In this document: piece by piece, positions 26,302 to 40,884 of the stretch
Numbering within the stretch: position 1 is the first letter of the stretch
Layout: the number at the start of each line of letters is the position of its first letter
Source: Procambarus clarkii
Lineage: Eukaryota > Arthropoda > Malacostraca > Decapoda > Cambaridae
Reading direction: 5' to 3'
NCBI RefSeq assembly: GCF_040958095.1
Contig: NC_091232.1
Location: 23,300,384 to 23,364,383, forward strand
DNA: 64,000 nucleotides
Program-made: the position numbers and the translations under genes
The notes under the pieces: generated by a model
What the model was told of the DNA's origin: nothing
Database searches by the model: none
The model's input: only the letters and a program-made list of their open reading frames with translations

Positions 26302-27181
26302 GTGCTGGAGTTGATTATAGTTGAGGCGGAGCAAGTATATGGGATCAAATGTGTTGGAGTTGATTATAGTTGAGGCAGAGCAAGTATATGGGATCAAATG
26401 TGTTGGAGTTGATTATAGTTGAGGCGGAGCAAGTATATGGGATCAAATGTGTTGGAGTTGATTATAGTTGAGGCGGAGCAAGTATATGGGATCAAATGTG
26501 TTGGAGTTGATTATAGTTGAGGCGGAGCAAGTATTTGGGATCAAATGTGTTGGAGTTGATTATAGTTGAGGCGGAGCAAGTTTATGGGATCAAATGTGTT
26601 GGAGTTGATTATAGTTGAGGCGGAGCAAGTATATGGGATCAAATGTGTTGGAGTTGATTATAGTTGAGGCGGAGCAGGTTTATGGGATCAAATGTGTTGG
26701 AGTTGATTATAGTTGAGGCGGAGCAAGTATATGGGATCAAATGTGTTGGAGTTGATTATAGTTGAGGCGGAGCAAGTATATGGGATCAAATGTGTTGGAG
26801 TTGATTATAGTTGAGGCAGAGCAAGTATATGGGATCAAATGTGTTGGAGTTGATTATAGTTGAGGCAGAGCAAGTATATGGGATCAAATGTGCTGGAGTT
26901 GATTATAGTTGAGGCAGAGCAAGTATATGGGATCAAATGTGCTGGAGTTGATTATAGTTGAGGCAGAGCAAGTATATGGGATCAAATGTGCTGGAGTTGA
27001 TTATAGTTGAGGCAGAGCAAGTATATGGGATCAAATGTGTTGGAGTTGATTATAGTTGAGGCAGAGCAAGTATATGGGATCAAATGTGTTGGAGTTGATT
27101 ATAGTTGAGGCAGAGCAAGTATATGGGATCAAATGTGTTGGAGTTGATTATAGTTGAGGCAGAGCAAGTATATGGGATCAA
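26302..27181. repeat. 49-bp minisatellite, about 18 copies
   Basis: Head-to-tail units of 49 bp containing 'GTTGGAGTTGATTATAGTTG' and 'GGAGCAAGTATATGGGATC'. The main variants are GCGGAGC/GCAGAGC and GTGTTGG/GTGCTGG. The variants are clustered: GCGGAGC in the first two-thirds and GCAGAGC in the last third, consistent with block duplications. Confidence 0.95.
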
Positions 27182-27934
27182 ATTCCATAATAATATTTCA
27201 TAACGGGAGGCCTCACACATATGAACGATATATAGGTAATAATTGTGTCCAAGAAGATTTACCTCACCCCAGTCTTCCTGTCTGTCTGTTTCTGTCACTC
27301 TGTTTTCCCTGTTTGTTTTTCTTTTTGTTTGTGTGTGTGTTACTTTCTTTCTGACTCAGATTGTCAGATAATGTCAACAGTAATCTTCTTACATCTTAGG
27401 TTTTGTCTATTATGCAAGTGTTTTTATTTAGCATTTCTCTTGTTTAGGTGATGCCATGAGCTTGTCTCATATGCATTTTACGGCCACCTGATTGAAGATG
27501 ACATGTCAAGCACTTTGTGAGCTTGTTCGCTGCCATACCTACGTATTAAAATTAAAGATTACATCCTTCATACGAGCAGGTGTAAATATTTACCATGTTC
27601 GACTGCTGCAAAGGATTCTCAGTTGGCTTCCGGCTGTTTCTAATGAGAAGGTCAGTGGCCTTCTTTTGTTTATAGTATATGATAATGTCTAAGTTTAGGT
27701 GAGGACTTGTGCTTTTTACTCTTTTACAGATTATTTTTTTTCATTATTCTTTCCTCTTTCTTATATCCGCTGTGCATGGTGGATTTGTAATATAATTTTA
27801 GTGAAGGTGTTGTGGTTTCTGTTCATGGTTCTGGGTTGTACTACAGGTCCAGGTGTCGTCTTAAAGTATCTCTTGGTTAGTGTTTTCCTCATGGTTACTA
27901 TAACCATTGTTCACCAGTACTTGTGTTATCCTTT
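27182..27934. other. No feature recognised
   Basis: Pyrimidine-rich and AT-rich sequence. Small open frames have no recognisable domains. Confidence 0.5.
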
Positions 27935-28960
27935 CTAACGTCCTATTCACTTTGCTCCATTCAGAGCAGTGGGTAAGGGCTCGACGAGTATAAGTGTTGA
28001 GAAAACTGGCTTAATATCTAACCTCACTCCTACAGTTTAGGCATAATCCTATGTTCGTGGCTTGGCAATATTCGCATGTACTTAGAGATGCTGCTACTGT
28101 TGTTTTTAACACGTCTAGGAATGGCAGACTGTCATTTTTACTATTTTCATGTATAAATTGGAGTCCTGACTCTCTCTCTAGACGGCTTTTTAGAACAATT
28201 AGTTCTTCTAGGTCTTTTACTATTACGAATATATCATCGACATAACGGCAGTATGCAATCGGATTTTGTCTGCAACTGAAGACTCTTTCCTCGACGGTTC
28301 CCATGTAAGAATTAGCAAATATCGCTCTTAGGGGGGAGCCCATTGATACTCTATCTACCTGTAGATACATGTTACCTTGCGAACTGATAAAAGGAGCTTC
28401 CTTTGTACATGCCTCGAGAATGCTCTTCTAGTGTTGCTTGGGTATGTCTAATTTAGGGGTGATCTTGTCTCTGTATACTCTGTCCAGGATCATTTCTATG
28501 GTGGTATCGACCGGGACGTTGGTAAATTGGGATTCAACGTCCAGTGAAGCAGTAATTACCTCGGGCTATGTAGTCTTGATTATTCTTATGAAGTCTGCTG
28601 ATGATTGCAAATTGTCATTTCTTGGAGTGTATGTAGGTAGACGTTCGTTTAGTCTTTCGCAAGTTGGAAAATTGGGATTGGTATCTGATGATTGGGCGTA
28701 GTGGGTTACCTGGTTTATGGGTTTTAACACTGCAAAATGCATACGCAAGGCCATAGTCGCATTGGAGTTTAGTGAGGTGAACTTCACTTCTCTTCATTGA
28801 TTGCCGTGATAGTTTTGGTCACTTTGTGTTTAAGGTCTTCCAAAGGGTTCCTCAGGATTCGCTGAAGTTTAGTGTCGTCATTCTTCATCATGTAGCTGGA
28901 TTAATTTATATATTCTTCGGTTGGTATCAACATATATGCTCTTGACCCCTCTATGCCCCT
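27935..28960 (-). pseudogene. Decayed PLE, family 2 (RT region)
   Basis: Read on the minus strand, it shows RT motif 1 (VKTHKPGNPLRPII near 28730), motif A (SLDVESQFTNVPVDTT near 28520), motif B (VSMGSPLRAIFANSYMGT near 28340) and motif C (YCRYVDDIFVI near 28240). The LPFLDV block is near 28130. Between them are several stops and frameshifts, and only 28011-28370 is a continuous frame of useful length. Both ends are lost: no GIY-YIG domain and no terminal repeat are seen. Sequence is clearly different from family 1, so this is an older, separate PLE lineage. Confidence 0.8.
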
Positions 28961-29860
28961 TGGTGTGTCCAGTAGTATATCCACTCAACCAAAAAACTGT
29001 ACAAAAGTATTGGAACACGTCTGACTTTTAAATCCAATTTCCCGACAGCGCTCATGACTAATTTGGCCACAGATATATCATCAAATCACTTCGTCATGCT
29101 GTGGCCGCATGAGTAACATTTTTGTGTCAAGATTGAACGGTCCCCAATCCAGCACGCATCAGGAAACTCTTTGGACTCTTGACCCCCTGAAGGATTTGAA
29201 CCTGGTCAGCCTCCAGGGAGTGGTTGGACACTCCCAACTTTCAACACAACCACATAGCCGAACGCCAGATCTTGGGAATCTGGAATGGGGCTCGAGTGGA
29301 GCGCCTAACCCCCTCACCAATCTCACTTTCACAAACAGTGTCCTGAGCCACGGAGTGCATCCTTGGTAGGCGCTTTATGATGATGTATTTCAGTTTTAGG
29401 AATAAAGAACCACCCCACAACCAATAAGCACATCAGAATAGACATCAGATTTTGGTCATGGAGGCCAAACCCCTTCGACACACCATGTCCCTTGGCATGT
29501 CCAGTACTATAAGAGTTTTCTGATGCACGATGGTTTGGGGACAATTTAATCTTGATGCACAAATGTTACTTATGGAGCCCCCGGCATGCTGAAGTAATTT
29601 GATAATATATCTGAGCCCAAAATACTCACGTGCGCTGTCAGGTATTGGGGTTAAAAGTCAGACGACTTTCCAGTACTTTTGTAGAGTCTGTTGGGTGAAC
29701 GGATATAGTACTGGACACGCTAGGAGGCATGGAGGTCCTGGCTGACCGAGTTTGAATCCTTCATGAGGTCAAGAGTTTTCTGATGTAAGTTGGCTTGGGT
29801 ACCTTTCAAGCTTGACGCATATCTATTGCAAGCAACAAAAACGTAAGCAATAAAATGTTA
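28961..29860. repeat. Inverted cluster of tRNA-like SINE fragments
   Basis: Three partial copies share a B-box-like GGTTCAAATCCTTC (or GTTTGAATCCTTC) followed by GAGGTCAAGAGTTTTCTGATG. They lie at about 29110-29260 (minus), 29500-29580 (plus) and 29690-29860 (plus). Flanking blocks 'GTCCAGTAGTATATCC' (28970) and 'GGATATAGTACTGGAC' (29701) are inverted copies, so the region is a decayed palindrome about 730 bp across. Confidence 0.55.
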
Positions 29861-30700
29861 TTTAAGAAGACCAGCCATGAGCCATAAGCTGCGGACCACA
29901 AAAGAGGGATCAAATAACTCTCTCAACTACACGTTGATATAAAGCAAAGATTTGTTTAAGTTTAGCAGCATCAGATAAAATAAATCTAACAAAAAAGTTA
30001 AAAACCTAATTTCAAAACGTTAACAATTTAAAAAGACAGCAATATAAGGAAAATGACAAATTAAATACATAAAACAGAGAAACGCCAAATTTCGACTTAG
30101 TAAGTGGTCAATCAATATAGTAAATCTAAATTATTTTGGTTTGGGATCGAGCTTAAGGCCCATCAACCTCTGGAGGGTTACTAAAGCCAGCACAACTGAA
30201 TATTGACCAACCCGCAAGAATACTTTAATCCTCAACATAGTCCAGGACAAAAGTAAACTCAGTGAGTATACACTGAGAAGTGGTTTACACTTATCGGTGT
30301 ACATATCCCCTGTGGGCATCATGGCCTGTTATTAAGCCATTTAATGTTATCAAGTGAACAACTAATGCATACTGACCAACCAGCAAGAATACTTCGGCTC
30401 TGGATGTAATCTACAGCCAGAGTAAACCCTCGCCACATACACATAGAGAAACAGGTTACATCTCTCGGTGTATATCCTTTGTTACACATATTAATTACAA
30501 ACACACATTCCAAAAATACAAAACAAAATACAATGGTACAGGAAAGTGTTATAAAGTATCACAATATAAATTATATTAAACAAAATGTCAAATTTAGAAA
30601 CAAATTTCAGTCTCAAACAATGCATAAATGATTAATGCACAATAGCTTCCACAAAAAAAAATAAACACACGCAACACACAAAGTAGGGGGGGGGGGTTCC
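29861..30700. other. Mostly unrecognised, with a diverged ~179-bp duplication
   Basis: Two copies of a block with 'GACCAACC' and 'GCAAGAATACTT' start near 30210 and 30377, each ending near 'TCGGTGTA'. A 10-base G run lies near 30687. No gene is recognised. Confidence 0.5.
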
Positions 30701-31214
30701 CACCTTTTCATATCTCTATCCACCTGTCCATCAGTTTATGCATCCATCAATCCATTTATCCATCTAAGTGTCCATCATCATGGAACTATCTATCCACCCA
30801 TCTATTTACCCCACTATTTATTCAACTACCTACCAATTTATCCATCCATATATGTATATATATACATTTATGTATTTATATATCTGTCTTTTCAGCCATC
30901 TATCTCTCCTTCTATCATCCACCTATTCAGCAATCAATCAATCCATTCATCTGTCTGTTCATCTATCCTTCTATCCATCCACCTATTCATCAATCAATCA
31001 ATCCATTCATCTGTCTGTCCATCTATATAACTTTCCATCTATCCATCCATATTTCTATCCAACAACCTGTGGATTCATCTATTCATCTATCCATCTATTT
31101 ATCCCATTATCAACTGAAATTTAATATCCCTCTCTCGTCTATCCATTTATTTATTTATCCATATATCTATCCATATAATTATCCATATTTTCATCCATCT
31201 ATCTATCCATCTCC
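30701..31214. repeat. Degenerate ATCC/ATCT tetranucleotide repeat
   Basis: Long runs of CCATCTATCTATCCATC-type sequence with many substitutions. The resulting Ser/Ile/Tyr/His-rich frames are compositional. Confidence 0.9.
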
Positions 31215-31300
31215 ATTCCATTCACCAGAGCTATAGAGACTTGAATCGTGGACTACACGTATGTGCAGCAGAAGCTCTATCGACTGAGCTATTGAGTAGT
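31215..31300 (-). repeat. tRNA-like SINE head or tRNA pseudogene
   Basis: On the minus strand there is a near-consensus A box (TAGCTCAGTCGATAGAGC) and, about 45 bp on, a weak B box (CGATTCAAGTCTC). The arms do not fold into a clean cloverleaf by eye, so it is not called as a functional tRNA. Confidence 0.55.
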
Positions 31301-33061
31301 CTTAATAAGGAAAGTTATTTCCACGGAAGAGTGGATGATATTTTATCTATCGAACTATTCATTCAACATTTCCTTTATCCATCCATGTATCCTTCCATAA
31401 ATATAGATTGGGTTGAATCTTTATCCCTCTCTGTCACTGACTCTATGTCTTTGTTTCTGTATGTGTATCTCTCTGTCTCTATCTTTGTCTGCCCCAATAT
31501 CTGTCTGTTTTCCTATCTTATAAAAAATATAATTGTCTAATATGTGGGTGAGAGCTATGTAGTGTGAACTACTACAAAATAGAATACACACCCCATTACT
31601 CTGAGAAAGGCACGTGGCTTGGGAAACCTCTGACTCTGAAGACAATCTCTTTTATGGGAGTAAGGGCCAATTATGAACATCAGGAAATTTAGGTTAGTTT
31701 TCCCGAAATCAGTGTATAATGGTGTATTTGAAAAATGATTTTTTTTTTAATTTATTTTGAAAATATTTAGCAGTGTGGGTGGCAGGCAGTGACAAAAATT
31801 GTCGAAGGAGTCTGAATGTGGCACTAGCATGCCATTCACTTTTGAATTCTGGGGACCCCGAACAGCCTATGTTCATCCTATACCCCATACCATTCATTCT
31901 TCCAATTTGGGTGAGGCTAGACCCAGGTGTCTGACGTCCAATCTCTCTTTTAGGTATAGATAAGTGAAAAATAAAACTCTAAACGTTAAAGGGGTAAACT
32001 AAAGGAACTGGGCTTATATATAAACTCTGCACAGTTCTTACACAGACGAGGTGCTTTTATCGAACGAAGGACGAAATTGTAAACAAAGACTTCAATATGA
32101 TTACCCAAAACTTTGAAACCAGTCTCACAGAGAGGATGAATCTCTCTCCAAGAATTATTTTAAATATCAGAGAGCATTGGTTTAGATAAAGGCTGACCAG
32201 TTCCTAAAGATACTCTGGTGTGCTCCAACATCCTTAACATGAAATTTCTAAAAGAACTACCAACATATCTAGCTTTATCGTTAGAACACACCATATGGAG
32301 GAGGAACATACAAACTGTTAGAGCAAACAAACACAAGTAGGAAGAACGGATAATGTAACTCGATTGTTGCATCGTCCAATCTGCAATAGCGTGCAATATG
32401 ACTCAGTGTTGCCAACTCAGTTTTCAGTTTTACATAAACAAAAACGTGAAAAACATCTAAAAAGATCGAGCTTTTCCAGATATACATCTAAAATTAATAT
32501 GTTACCTATTATCAATCCTCCAGCACATTTTATGAAAATATAAGTAATACCACTAAAATCTAATTAAATAATGAAAACTAATAATGCTATTAACGTTGAT
32601 ATTTTTACACAAAGCAAACCTAAACAAAAATTCTGTTGTCATCATTGTGAAATTAAGATTGTCAAGAGGAATGTCTGTTGTGAAAACGTAATATATCAAT
32701 ATATAACATATTACATGATAATGTGTATGAATAAAAAGGGATGATTTTAAAAGAAACTTGGCCTAGGGTTAATAATATTGATACAAATATATAATAAGAA
32801 TAAAGCAAACCATTAAAGTGAGTCATATAATTAATGAATGATCACCATGAAAGACTTCCCAGGATAAATAACTATTGTTAACCTTTGACATGGATAATAA
32901 ATAAACAATTATTACAAATGTTAACAAACAGCTCAATGACTTACTAAACGCTTCCAAGTTATGATATCTTCAACTTCCAACCAATTCCTGAAAAGAAAAA
33001 GAAAAATCAAATATCTCTGGCTCTCTCCTTATATATAAGTTTTTCTCTTTCTCTCCATCAA
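31301..33061. other. No feature recognised
   Basis: AT-rich DNA. None of the short frames carries a recognisable motif. Confidence 0.5.
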
Positions 33062-34764
<1,703 letters not shown>

Positions 34765-37700
34765 CTAGGGACAAGTGTCCCTTGGACACTTGCCCGCCGG
34801 TGGACACTCCCACCGCCGGTTACGGTGGCAGGAGAAAGGCCACTGGGACACACGTCTCTTAAGAGTACGCGGTTTGTTACCAATAACAGAAGACCAACAA
34901 CTCTGCCAGCGGGTAAGGATGGAGGCATGAATAACTGGGTAAATGTCGGAATAAGGAATACTTTTACGGGAGATGGCACAAGCGCGGATAGATTCTTTAG
35001 TGGCAGCATCCGCACGCTCATTTAAAGAGACACCAACATGGCTGGGAACCCAGCAAAATGCAATTGACTTAAATCTACTGGAGAAAAGAAACAGCCAATG
35101 TTGAATCTTGACAACCACCGGGTGGACTAGATTAAAGGACCCTAAAGCCATGAGGGCACTACGAGAGTCAACTACCACCACAAAGGAGGATTGACACCGG
35201 GAAAGCAGGAGACGAAGAGCATAGAGAATAGCATAAAGTTCTGCTGTGAAGATGCTAGCCTCCAGAGGAAGGCGACACATATAAGTGTGGTCAGGAAAAG
35301 CAACAGAGTAGCCAACACCGTCAGCAGACTTAGACCCATCGGTGAAGATGGGAACGGAGTGGGAGTGAGAAGAAAAGTTCTCAAGGAAGAGGCGTTTCAG
35401 AACTGTAGGAGGGGTAAAAGCTTTAGTGATGCGGGTCCAGAGAAGTAAAAAATTTGGGAAGGGGGACCCTCCATGGAGGTAAGGAAGGAACAATACGAGG
35501 AGAAACATTGGTAATATGAGCTGAAAGAGAATGCTGTAAGCGAGACAAACGGACAGAAAGAGGGAGGAGGTGAAGAGGAACAGGAACTACAGGAGGGGTA
35601 AAAGTCAAAGCACGATAGAGGCGAGAGTGAGGATGCTGTAAGGATCACGCAAGATAGAGAAGACTGTAGCGATCACGGTGATCCTGGAGAGACAGAAAGC
35701 CAGTGTTAGCGTACAAGCTGAGGGCAGGAGTTGAACGAAAAGCACCAGAGCTGAGGTGCAACCCAGTATGGTGCAAAGGATCAAGATGGCGAAGAGTGGA
35801 AGGAGAAGCAGAAGAGTATGCTATGCAGGGCAACCATAATCGAGTTTAGACAGGAAGTGAGAGGAATGCAAATAGAGAAGTGTGCGCCTATCCGCTCCCC
35901 AAGAAGTATGGGACAAAACCTTTAAGTAGGTTAAGGGCCTTAAAGCATTCAACATGGAGGTAAGAAACATGGGGCGACCAAGACAAACGAGTGTCAAGGA
36001 ATAACCCCAAAAGCTTCGCGGAATCTTTGTACTCAAGGGGATGACTATAAAGTGACAAAGAGGGACGAAGAACGACCCGCTTCCGAGTAAAAGTCATGGC
36101 ACAAGTCTTAGTGCTAGAGAACTTGAAGCCATGACCGGTGGCCCAAGACGACACGGCATCAATCGCAAGTTGAAGCCGCCGTTGACGGAGAGGCGAATCA
36201 TCACCCGGACAGCAAAGAGTAAGATCGTCAACATAAAGAGCAGAGAAGATGCCAGAAGGAAGGGAGGAAAGGAGACCATTGAGGGCAACCAGAAAAAAAG
36301 TAGTACTCAGAACACTACCTTGGGGCACACCTTCATACTGCCGAAAAGAGGCAGAGAGAGAGAGTGGCACCAAGCCTGACGCAAAAGGTACGACGAGAGA
36401 GAAAGCTTTGAAGGAAGAGAGGGAGATTACCACGAAGGCCAAAAGAACGAAGTTGGGACAGAATATGGTATCTCCAAGTCGTGTCATAAGCCTTTTCCAG
36501 GTCAAAAAGAACAGCAACAACGGAGGTCTTCGCAGCAAAAGCAGTACGAAAATAGACATCCAAGTTCACCAGGACATCAGTCGTGCTGCAGCACTTGCGA
36601 AAACCAAATTGAGAAGGAGAGAGGTGGCGATGGTGTTCCAAGAACCACATCAGACGGACAGTTACCATACGCTCAAACAGCTTGCAAACACAACTCGTGA
36701 GAGTTATAGGGCGGAAGTCCGTAGGGGACGTACCGAGAGACCCTGGTTTCCGAATAGGGAGTACAACGGCATCGAGCCAGTCCTCAGGGACGGACGACGA
36801 CTCCCAGACCTGGTTATACAGACTCAGTAAATACTGAGACGTGCACGGAAGGAGATGGCGAAGCATCTCATAATGAACGTCATCCGAGCCCGCCGCCGTA
36901 GATCCGCAGAGGGGCCAGGGCAGACTGAAGTTCAGAAAGAGAGAAAGGATCGTTATAGGGAAGGCGGAGATGAGTGCGGAAATCTAAAGAATAAGATTCA
37001 AGAACAGGCTTACGAAGAAGGAAGGATTGAAGAAGATGAGAACCTGAGCTAACAGAAGAAAGTGGGAACTCAGTTTGGTCGTGACCTTCACTGGATCCGC
37101 CACAAGAGTACCACGGAGGTCGAGAACCGGCGAGACATCTGGAACGAACTTGCCCGCAATCTTGTGGATCTTCTTCCAGATCTGCAGCAGAGGAGTATCG
37201 GACGTAATGGTGGAAACATAAGATTTCCAACTCTCACGTTTAGGTGTATGGATGGTCCTACGGGATACCACACTTGCCTTCCGAAACAGAATAAAAAAAT
37301 CAGTCGTCTGCCGGCGGCGGTGCCTCTTTCAGGCTGCATGCTTACAGCAGACAGCCCGAGCACAGTCCGCATTCCACCAGAGAACGCACTTCCATGTGCC
37401 CCAGGAGGAAGAGCAAGGGATAGAGCTGAGGGCAGCGTTGAAGACAGTGTCATAAAAAAGGAGGGCGCGAGGAAGAGGCAGAGAGGAGAGGTCAGAGAGA
37501 GTAGCACGGAGGGTGAATAGGTACCAGTCAGCCTTGGCAAACTGCCACCTAGGGAAGGAGAGGGGAGGGTAGAAAGAGAAAAAGGAAACGAGGATGGGGA
37601 AATGATCACTGTTATGGAGGTCATCAAGAACCTGCCACGTGAAATCTAAGTAAAGGGACGACGAGTAGAGAGAAAGATCAAGACAGGAAAGGGTGCGAGT

Positions 37701-38223
37701 TCCAGAGTCCACATGAGTGGGCTCACCAGAATTCAAAAGAGATAGAGAAGAAGCGAGGACGAACGGTTCGAGAAGACTGTCTCGTGGGTTTGTCAGAACA
37801 TCACCCCAGAGGGAATGTCGACAGTTGAAATCACCCAAAAGGAGCACCGGCTCTGGCAAGGAGTCCAGGAGGTGCTTAAGATCAGGAAGAGAAAGCAGAA
37901 CATTTGGAGGGAGATAAATGGAACAGACTATATACCATTTACCCACAAAAACACGGGCAGCAGAACAATGGATAGGTGACGGAAGAAGTAGGGGGACGAA
38001 GGGAATATCAGATCGAATTAAGAGAGCAGTAGAGTTACGGGCCCCAGCAAGAGCTGGGGGGGGGGGGAAGAAAGGAATAACCACGAAAGTGACCAGGACG
38101 AGCACCAACCATGGGTTCCTGGAGACAAACACAAAGTGGTGTAAACTGTGTAATTAGAAGTTGGAGTTCATGGAAGTTGGCATAAAATCCACGAATATTC
38201 CACTGAAGAATAGACATTATCAA
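34765..38223 (-). pseudogene. LINE A ORF2: endonuclease, RT, RNase H (frameshifted)
   Basis: The frame starts at MIMSILQWNIRG (38223) with an APE-type endonuclease (LQEP near 38130; GDFNCRHSLWG near 37840; SDHFPIL near 37590). RT follows: FRPITLTSCVCKLFERM near 36700, DLEKAYDTTWR near 36490, QYEGVPQGSVLS near 36340, YVDDLTLCC near 36220. RNase H has TDGSKSADG near 35330, TAELYAIL near 35240 and VVDSRSALMAL near 35170. Breaks include a shift at the G10 run near 38057 that splits the endonuclease and a shift near 36370 that splits the RT; the segment 35509-35887 also shifts. The C-terminal zinc-ribbon-like part seen in copy 2 is absent. The enzyme would nick DNA and reverse-transcribe the LINE RNA; this copy is dead. 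Confidence 0.85.
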
Positions 38224-38282
38224 AGAGAAAGGACAGTAACAGAGAACAAGAAAGAAATAAAGGTATAGAAGAACACAGTTTA

Positions 38283-39840
38283 TTAAAGAATCTCAGGATC
38301 AGGGTCGGCAAAGTCAGGGTTAGGGGGCGTGGGTAAACTTAGTAAGGATAGAGGGAAGGGAGCAAGAGGACAGGCCAGAGGCGGACTGACGGGGTCTGCA
38401 GGGGGAGGAGGCAACTGAGAGAGGCAGGCAAGGACAGCTGGAGAAGGGGGGGCAGAAGGCAGGGAGTGCGCCTCAGCAAGGGCAGCAATCGAGAGGGAAT
38501 CGGGGGCGAAAGAAACCTCCATATCTGGGATAGGGGGTTCGACCACTGAAATTGAAGGGGATGTAGTGACAGAGTCAGAGGGACGGGGTGAGGAAGAGAG
38601 CGAAGCCTTCTTACCCTCTGTAGAGGAAGAAGGAGAGGAGCCAGGCTTACGTTTCTGACTCGAAGAGACAGGCGTTCCAGTAACAACGTACCGGGCGACA
38701 GACTCAATGGTCTCAGCAGGAGAAGAGGAACGGGAGTGAATAACACGAAGATTGTTGGGAGGATGATGGATATCAGCCTGGACAGACAGGTGGCGTCGAA
38801 TGTCAAGAGACTAGGGGGAGGGTCGGGAAGAAAGAGTGGGGGGAGATGGGGAAGAAGACAAAGGAGATATGGTGGACTGGGTAGGAAGGGGGGAAACCCC
38901 AGATGGAGAACCAGGAGGGAGGCCATCTGGGACAGGAGGCAAAAGAATAGGGGAGAAGGTGGTGGGTGTGGTCGGGTTTAAGGCCTGGAAACGGTTGTGA
39001 GACTGAGGAAGACGGGAAGGACGAGGAGAGGTAGAACGCAACACGCGAGCGTAGGATACGCCCCCGAAAGGGGTGAGACGACGAACTTGGCGTCTCGCTT
39101 CAGGAAAAGACAGACGATCACGGTGCTTCAAGTTGAGGACGGCTTCTTCGAGTTTGTAGTGTACACACGAGCTTGAGAAGCTAGGGTGGGCCTCACCGCA
39201 ATTGAGGCAGTTAGCCTGGGAAGAAGTGCACTCGGATTTAGAATGACTATCGTCTCCACACATGGGGCATAGATACACAGTACTGGTGCATTTGAGGACA
39301 CCGTGCCCGAACTTCCAACACTTATTGCAAAGTCTAGGAGAGGGAATGTACAACGGAGCATCTGGCACCAGCAAGAATAATAGAGGGCGGAAGGGTCTTA
39401 CTATCAAAGGTGATTTTTACAACTCGAAGGGGCTGACGGCGACGACCACGAGGGGGTCGAGTAAACGTGTCCACCTGGAGGACAGAATGGCCTTGGGCTT
39501 CGAGGATATGTTTAATATTCTCATGGCAATCTTTGAGGTCCCGAACACCAGTTGCAACATGGTGTGGGAGGAGTACAGTGCCAACACTGGCATTTAACCG
39601 AGCGTTTTTGGAGACCCGAACAGGGGTCTCTCCAATGCAGGACAAAGCGGCTAAGCGAGTAGCTGCATCCTGAGGAGCAGCGATGACACGCGTACCATAA
39701 CTGGTGGAGCCAAAAGTAACAGAGGCATCTACTGAATCAACACGGTGTTTATGGAGGGAAAAATCGTCAGGAGGAGTAGAATCCAGATGGTGGAGATCAA
39801 AGTATTTAGCCCACGTAGCGGTCCAAACAAGGCGTTGTAA
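38283..39840 (-). pseudogene. LINE A ORF1, Gag-like protein with three zinc knuckles
   Basis: From about WAKYFDLHHLDSTPPD (39840) through RNA-recognition-like sequence to three CCHC knuckles (CNKCWKFGHGVLKC, CPMCGDDSHSKSEC, CLNCGEAHPSFSSSC) near 39330-39170. A proline-rich C-terminal tail ends PDPEIL at 38283. A frameshift near 39370 and others near 38930 and 38550 break the frame. ORF1 proteins of this type bind the LINE RNA. A further frame upstream (40242-40622) may belong to the ORF1 N-terminus or to the 5' UTR. Confidence 0.8.
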
Positions 39841-40622
39841 GTAGTATTACGGGAAGGGATCGTGCGAGTGCGGCCGTGGCGGGAACGGCGTTGAGAACCC
39901 CCAGAGAGGGGGGGGGGTAAAAGGCGCAGTAGTCACAATGAGAGACGAAGCCGTGCCAGGGGACGAGGTGGTCACCACTGGGGGCTGGGGTCGACCCTAC
40001 CGCAGAGGAGGGAGGGGAGCTGAGGGGAGTAGTCAGGTCGTCGGGGCCCAATGCAGCAGGGGCTACAGAGCCTGGTCTTCCAACACAGTCCGACTCGGGG
40101 GCTTGGTCGCCCACCCCACCAGCCTGAGAAAGTACAAGGGAAACATTATCAGCAATGAAAACGAGGGAAAACTTTCATTCACGAATGTGCCCCCACACCC
40201 ACCATGGAGCCACAATTGGAGGCAGGACACCCGACAGGAAGCTATCGCCGATCTTGCCTGGGACCTCTAGGGGTGCGTCGTGAGTATACGCCCCACAAAC
40301 ACCACGTTAAGAACCGTGAGTCCGTCGAGAGCGGGTTCAGTGACGAAAGGGGGATTGACAATAAAAGGTTCCCCTCGCTCGAGACTTTGGGTACTACAGT
40401 TCTACGGGTGCAAGAGTATGCCTCCTCAAACACCCGGGCATCAAAACAAAAGATGGTAGAAAGAATAATCAAAACAGGCAAAAGGTCGGCAGGAAATGAC
40501 AATTTGATAGGAGAAGAGGGGGGAGAAAAATGTAACACAAGGAAAAGGAAAAGGGGTCTGGCAAAATTGGTAAAGGCAGCAGCAGGAGCATAAGGCTGTA
40601 AAAGGACAGTGGACTGACCCAT

Positions 40623-40884
40623 GGAGCATCACACTCCGGCAGCTGCCCACCAAGCCCCCTCACGGCGGCAACGGGCCAGACAGTGAAGGGGTGTCTCTTT
40701 AGAAACGCGGAGTTGAAACATTGAAAGGAATGGGGAAGCAAATGATAGGGGAAAGAGTGCAGAGAAATGAAACAAAAAAACAAAAATCTAAAAAAATTAG
40801 TAAACATTCAATGTTTTACTAAAGCTAAATATATTGTGTTGTCATAAAATTCTTCTCACTCGGCTGGTGTTATCTAAAGCACGA
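40623..40884. other. No feature recognised
   Basis: Sequence upstream of the LINE A copy with no clear target duplication visible. Confidence 0.4.

Larger units (their letters stand above)
34765..40622 (-). mobile_element. LINE family A copy 1 (I/Jockey-like), near full length, 3'-truncated
   Basis: A two-ORF non-LTR retrotransposon on the minus strand: upstream region (to about 40622), ORF1, a ~60-bp spacer, ORF2 with endonuclease, RT and RNase H. Compared with copy 2 (61506-64000) the last ~90 codons and the 3' UTR are missing at 34765-34810. That is unusual, because LINEs normally lose their 5' ends. Frameshifts are frequent, several at homopolymers. RNase H after RT points to the I group of clades. 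Confidence 0.85.

Noticed and set aside
26302..27181. CRISPR-like regular repeat
   Set aside because: Units are contiguous with no unique spacers, and the context is eukaryotic; it is a minisatellite.
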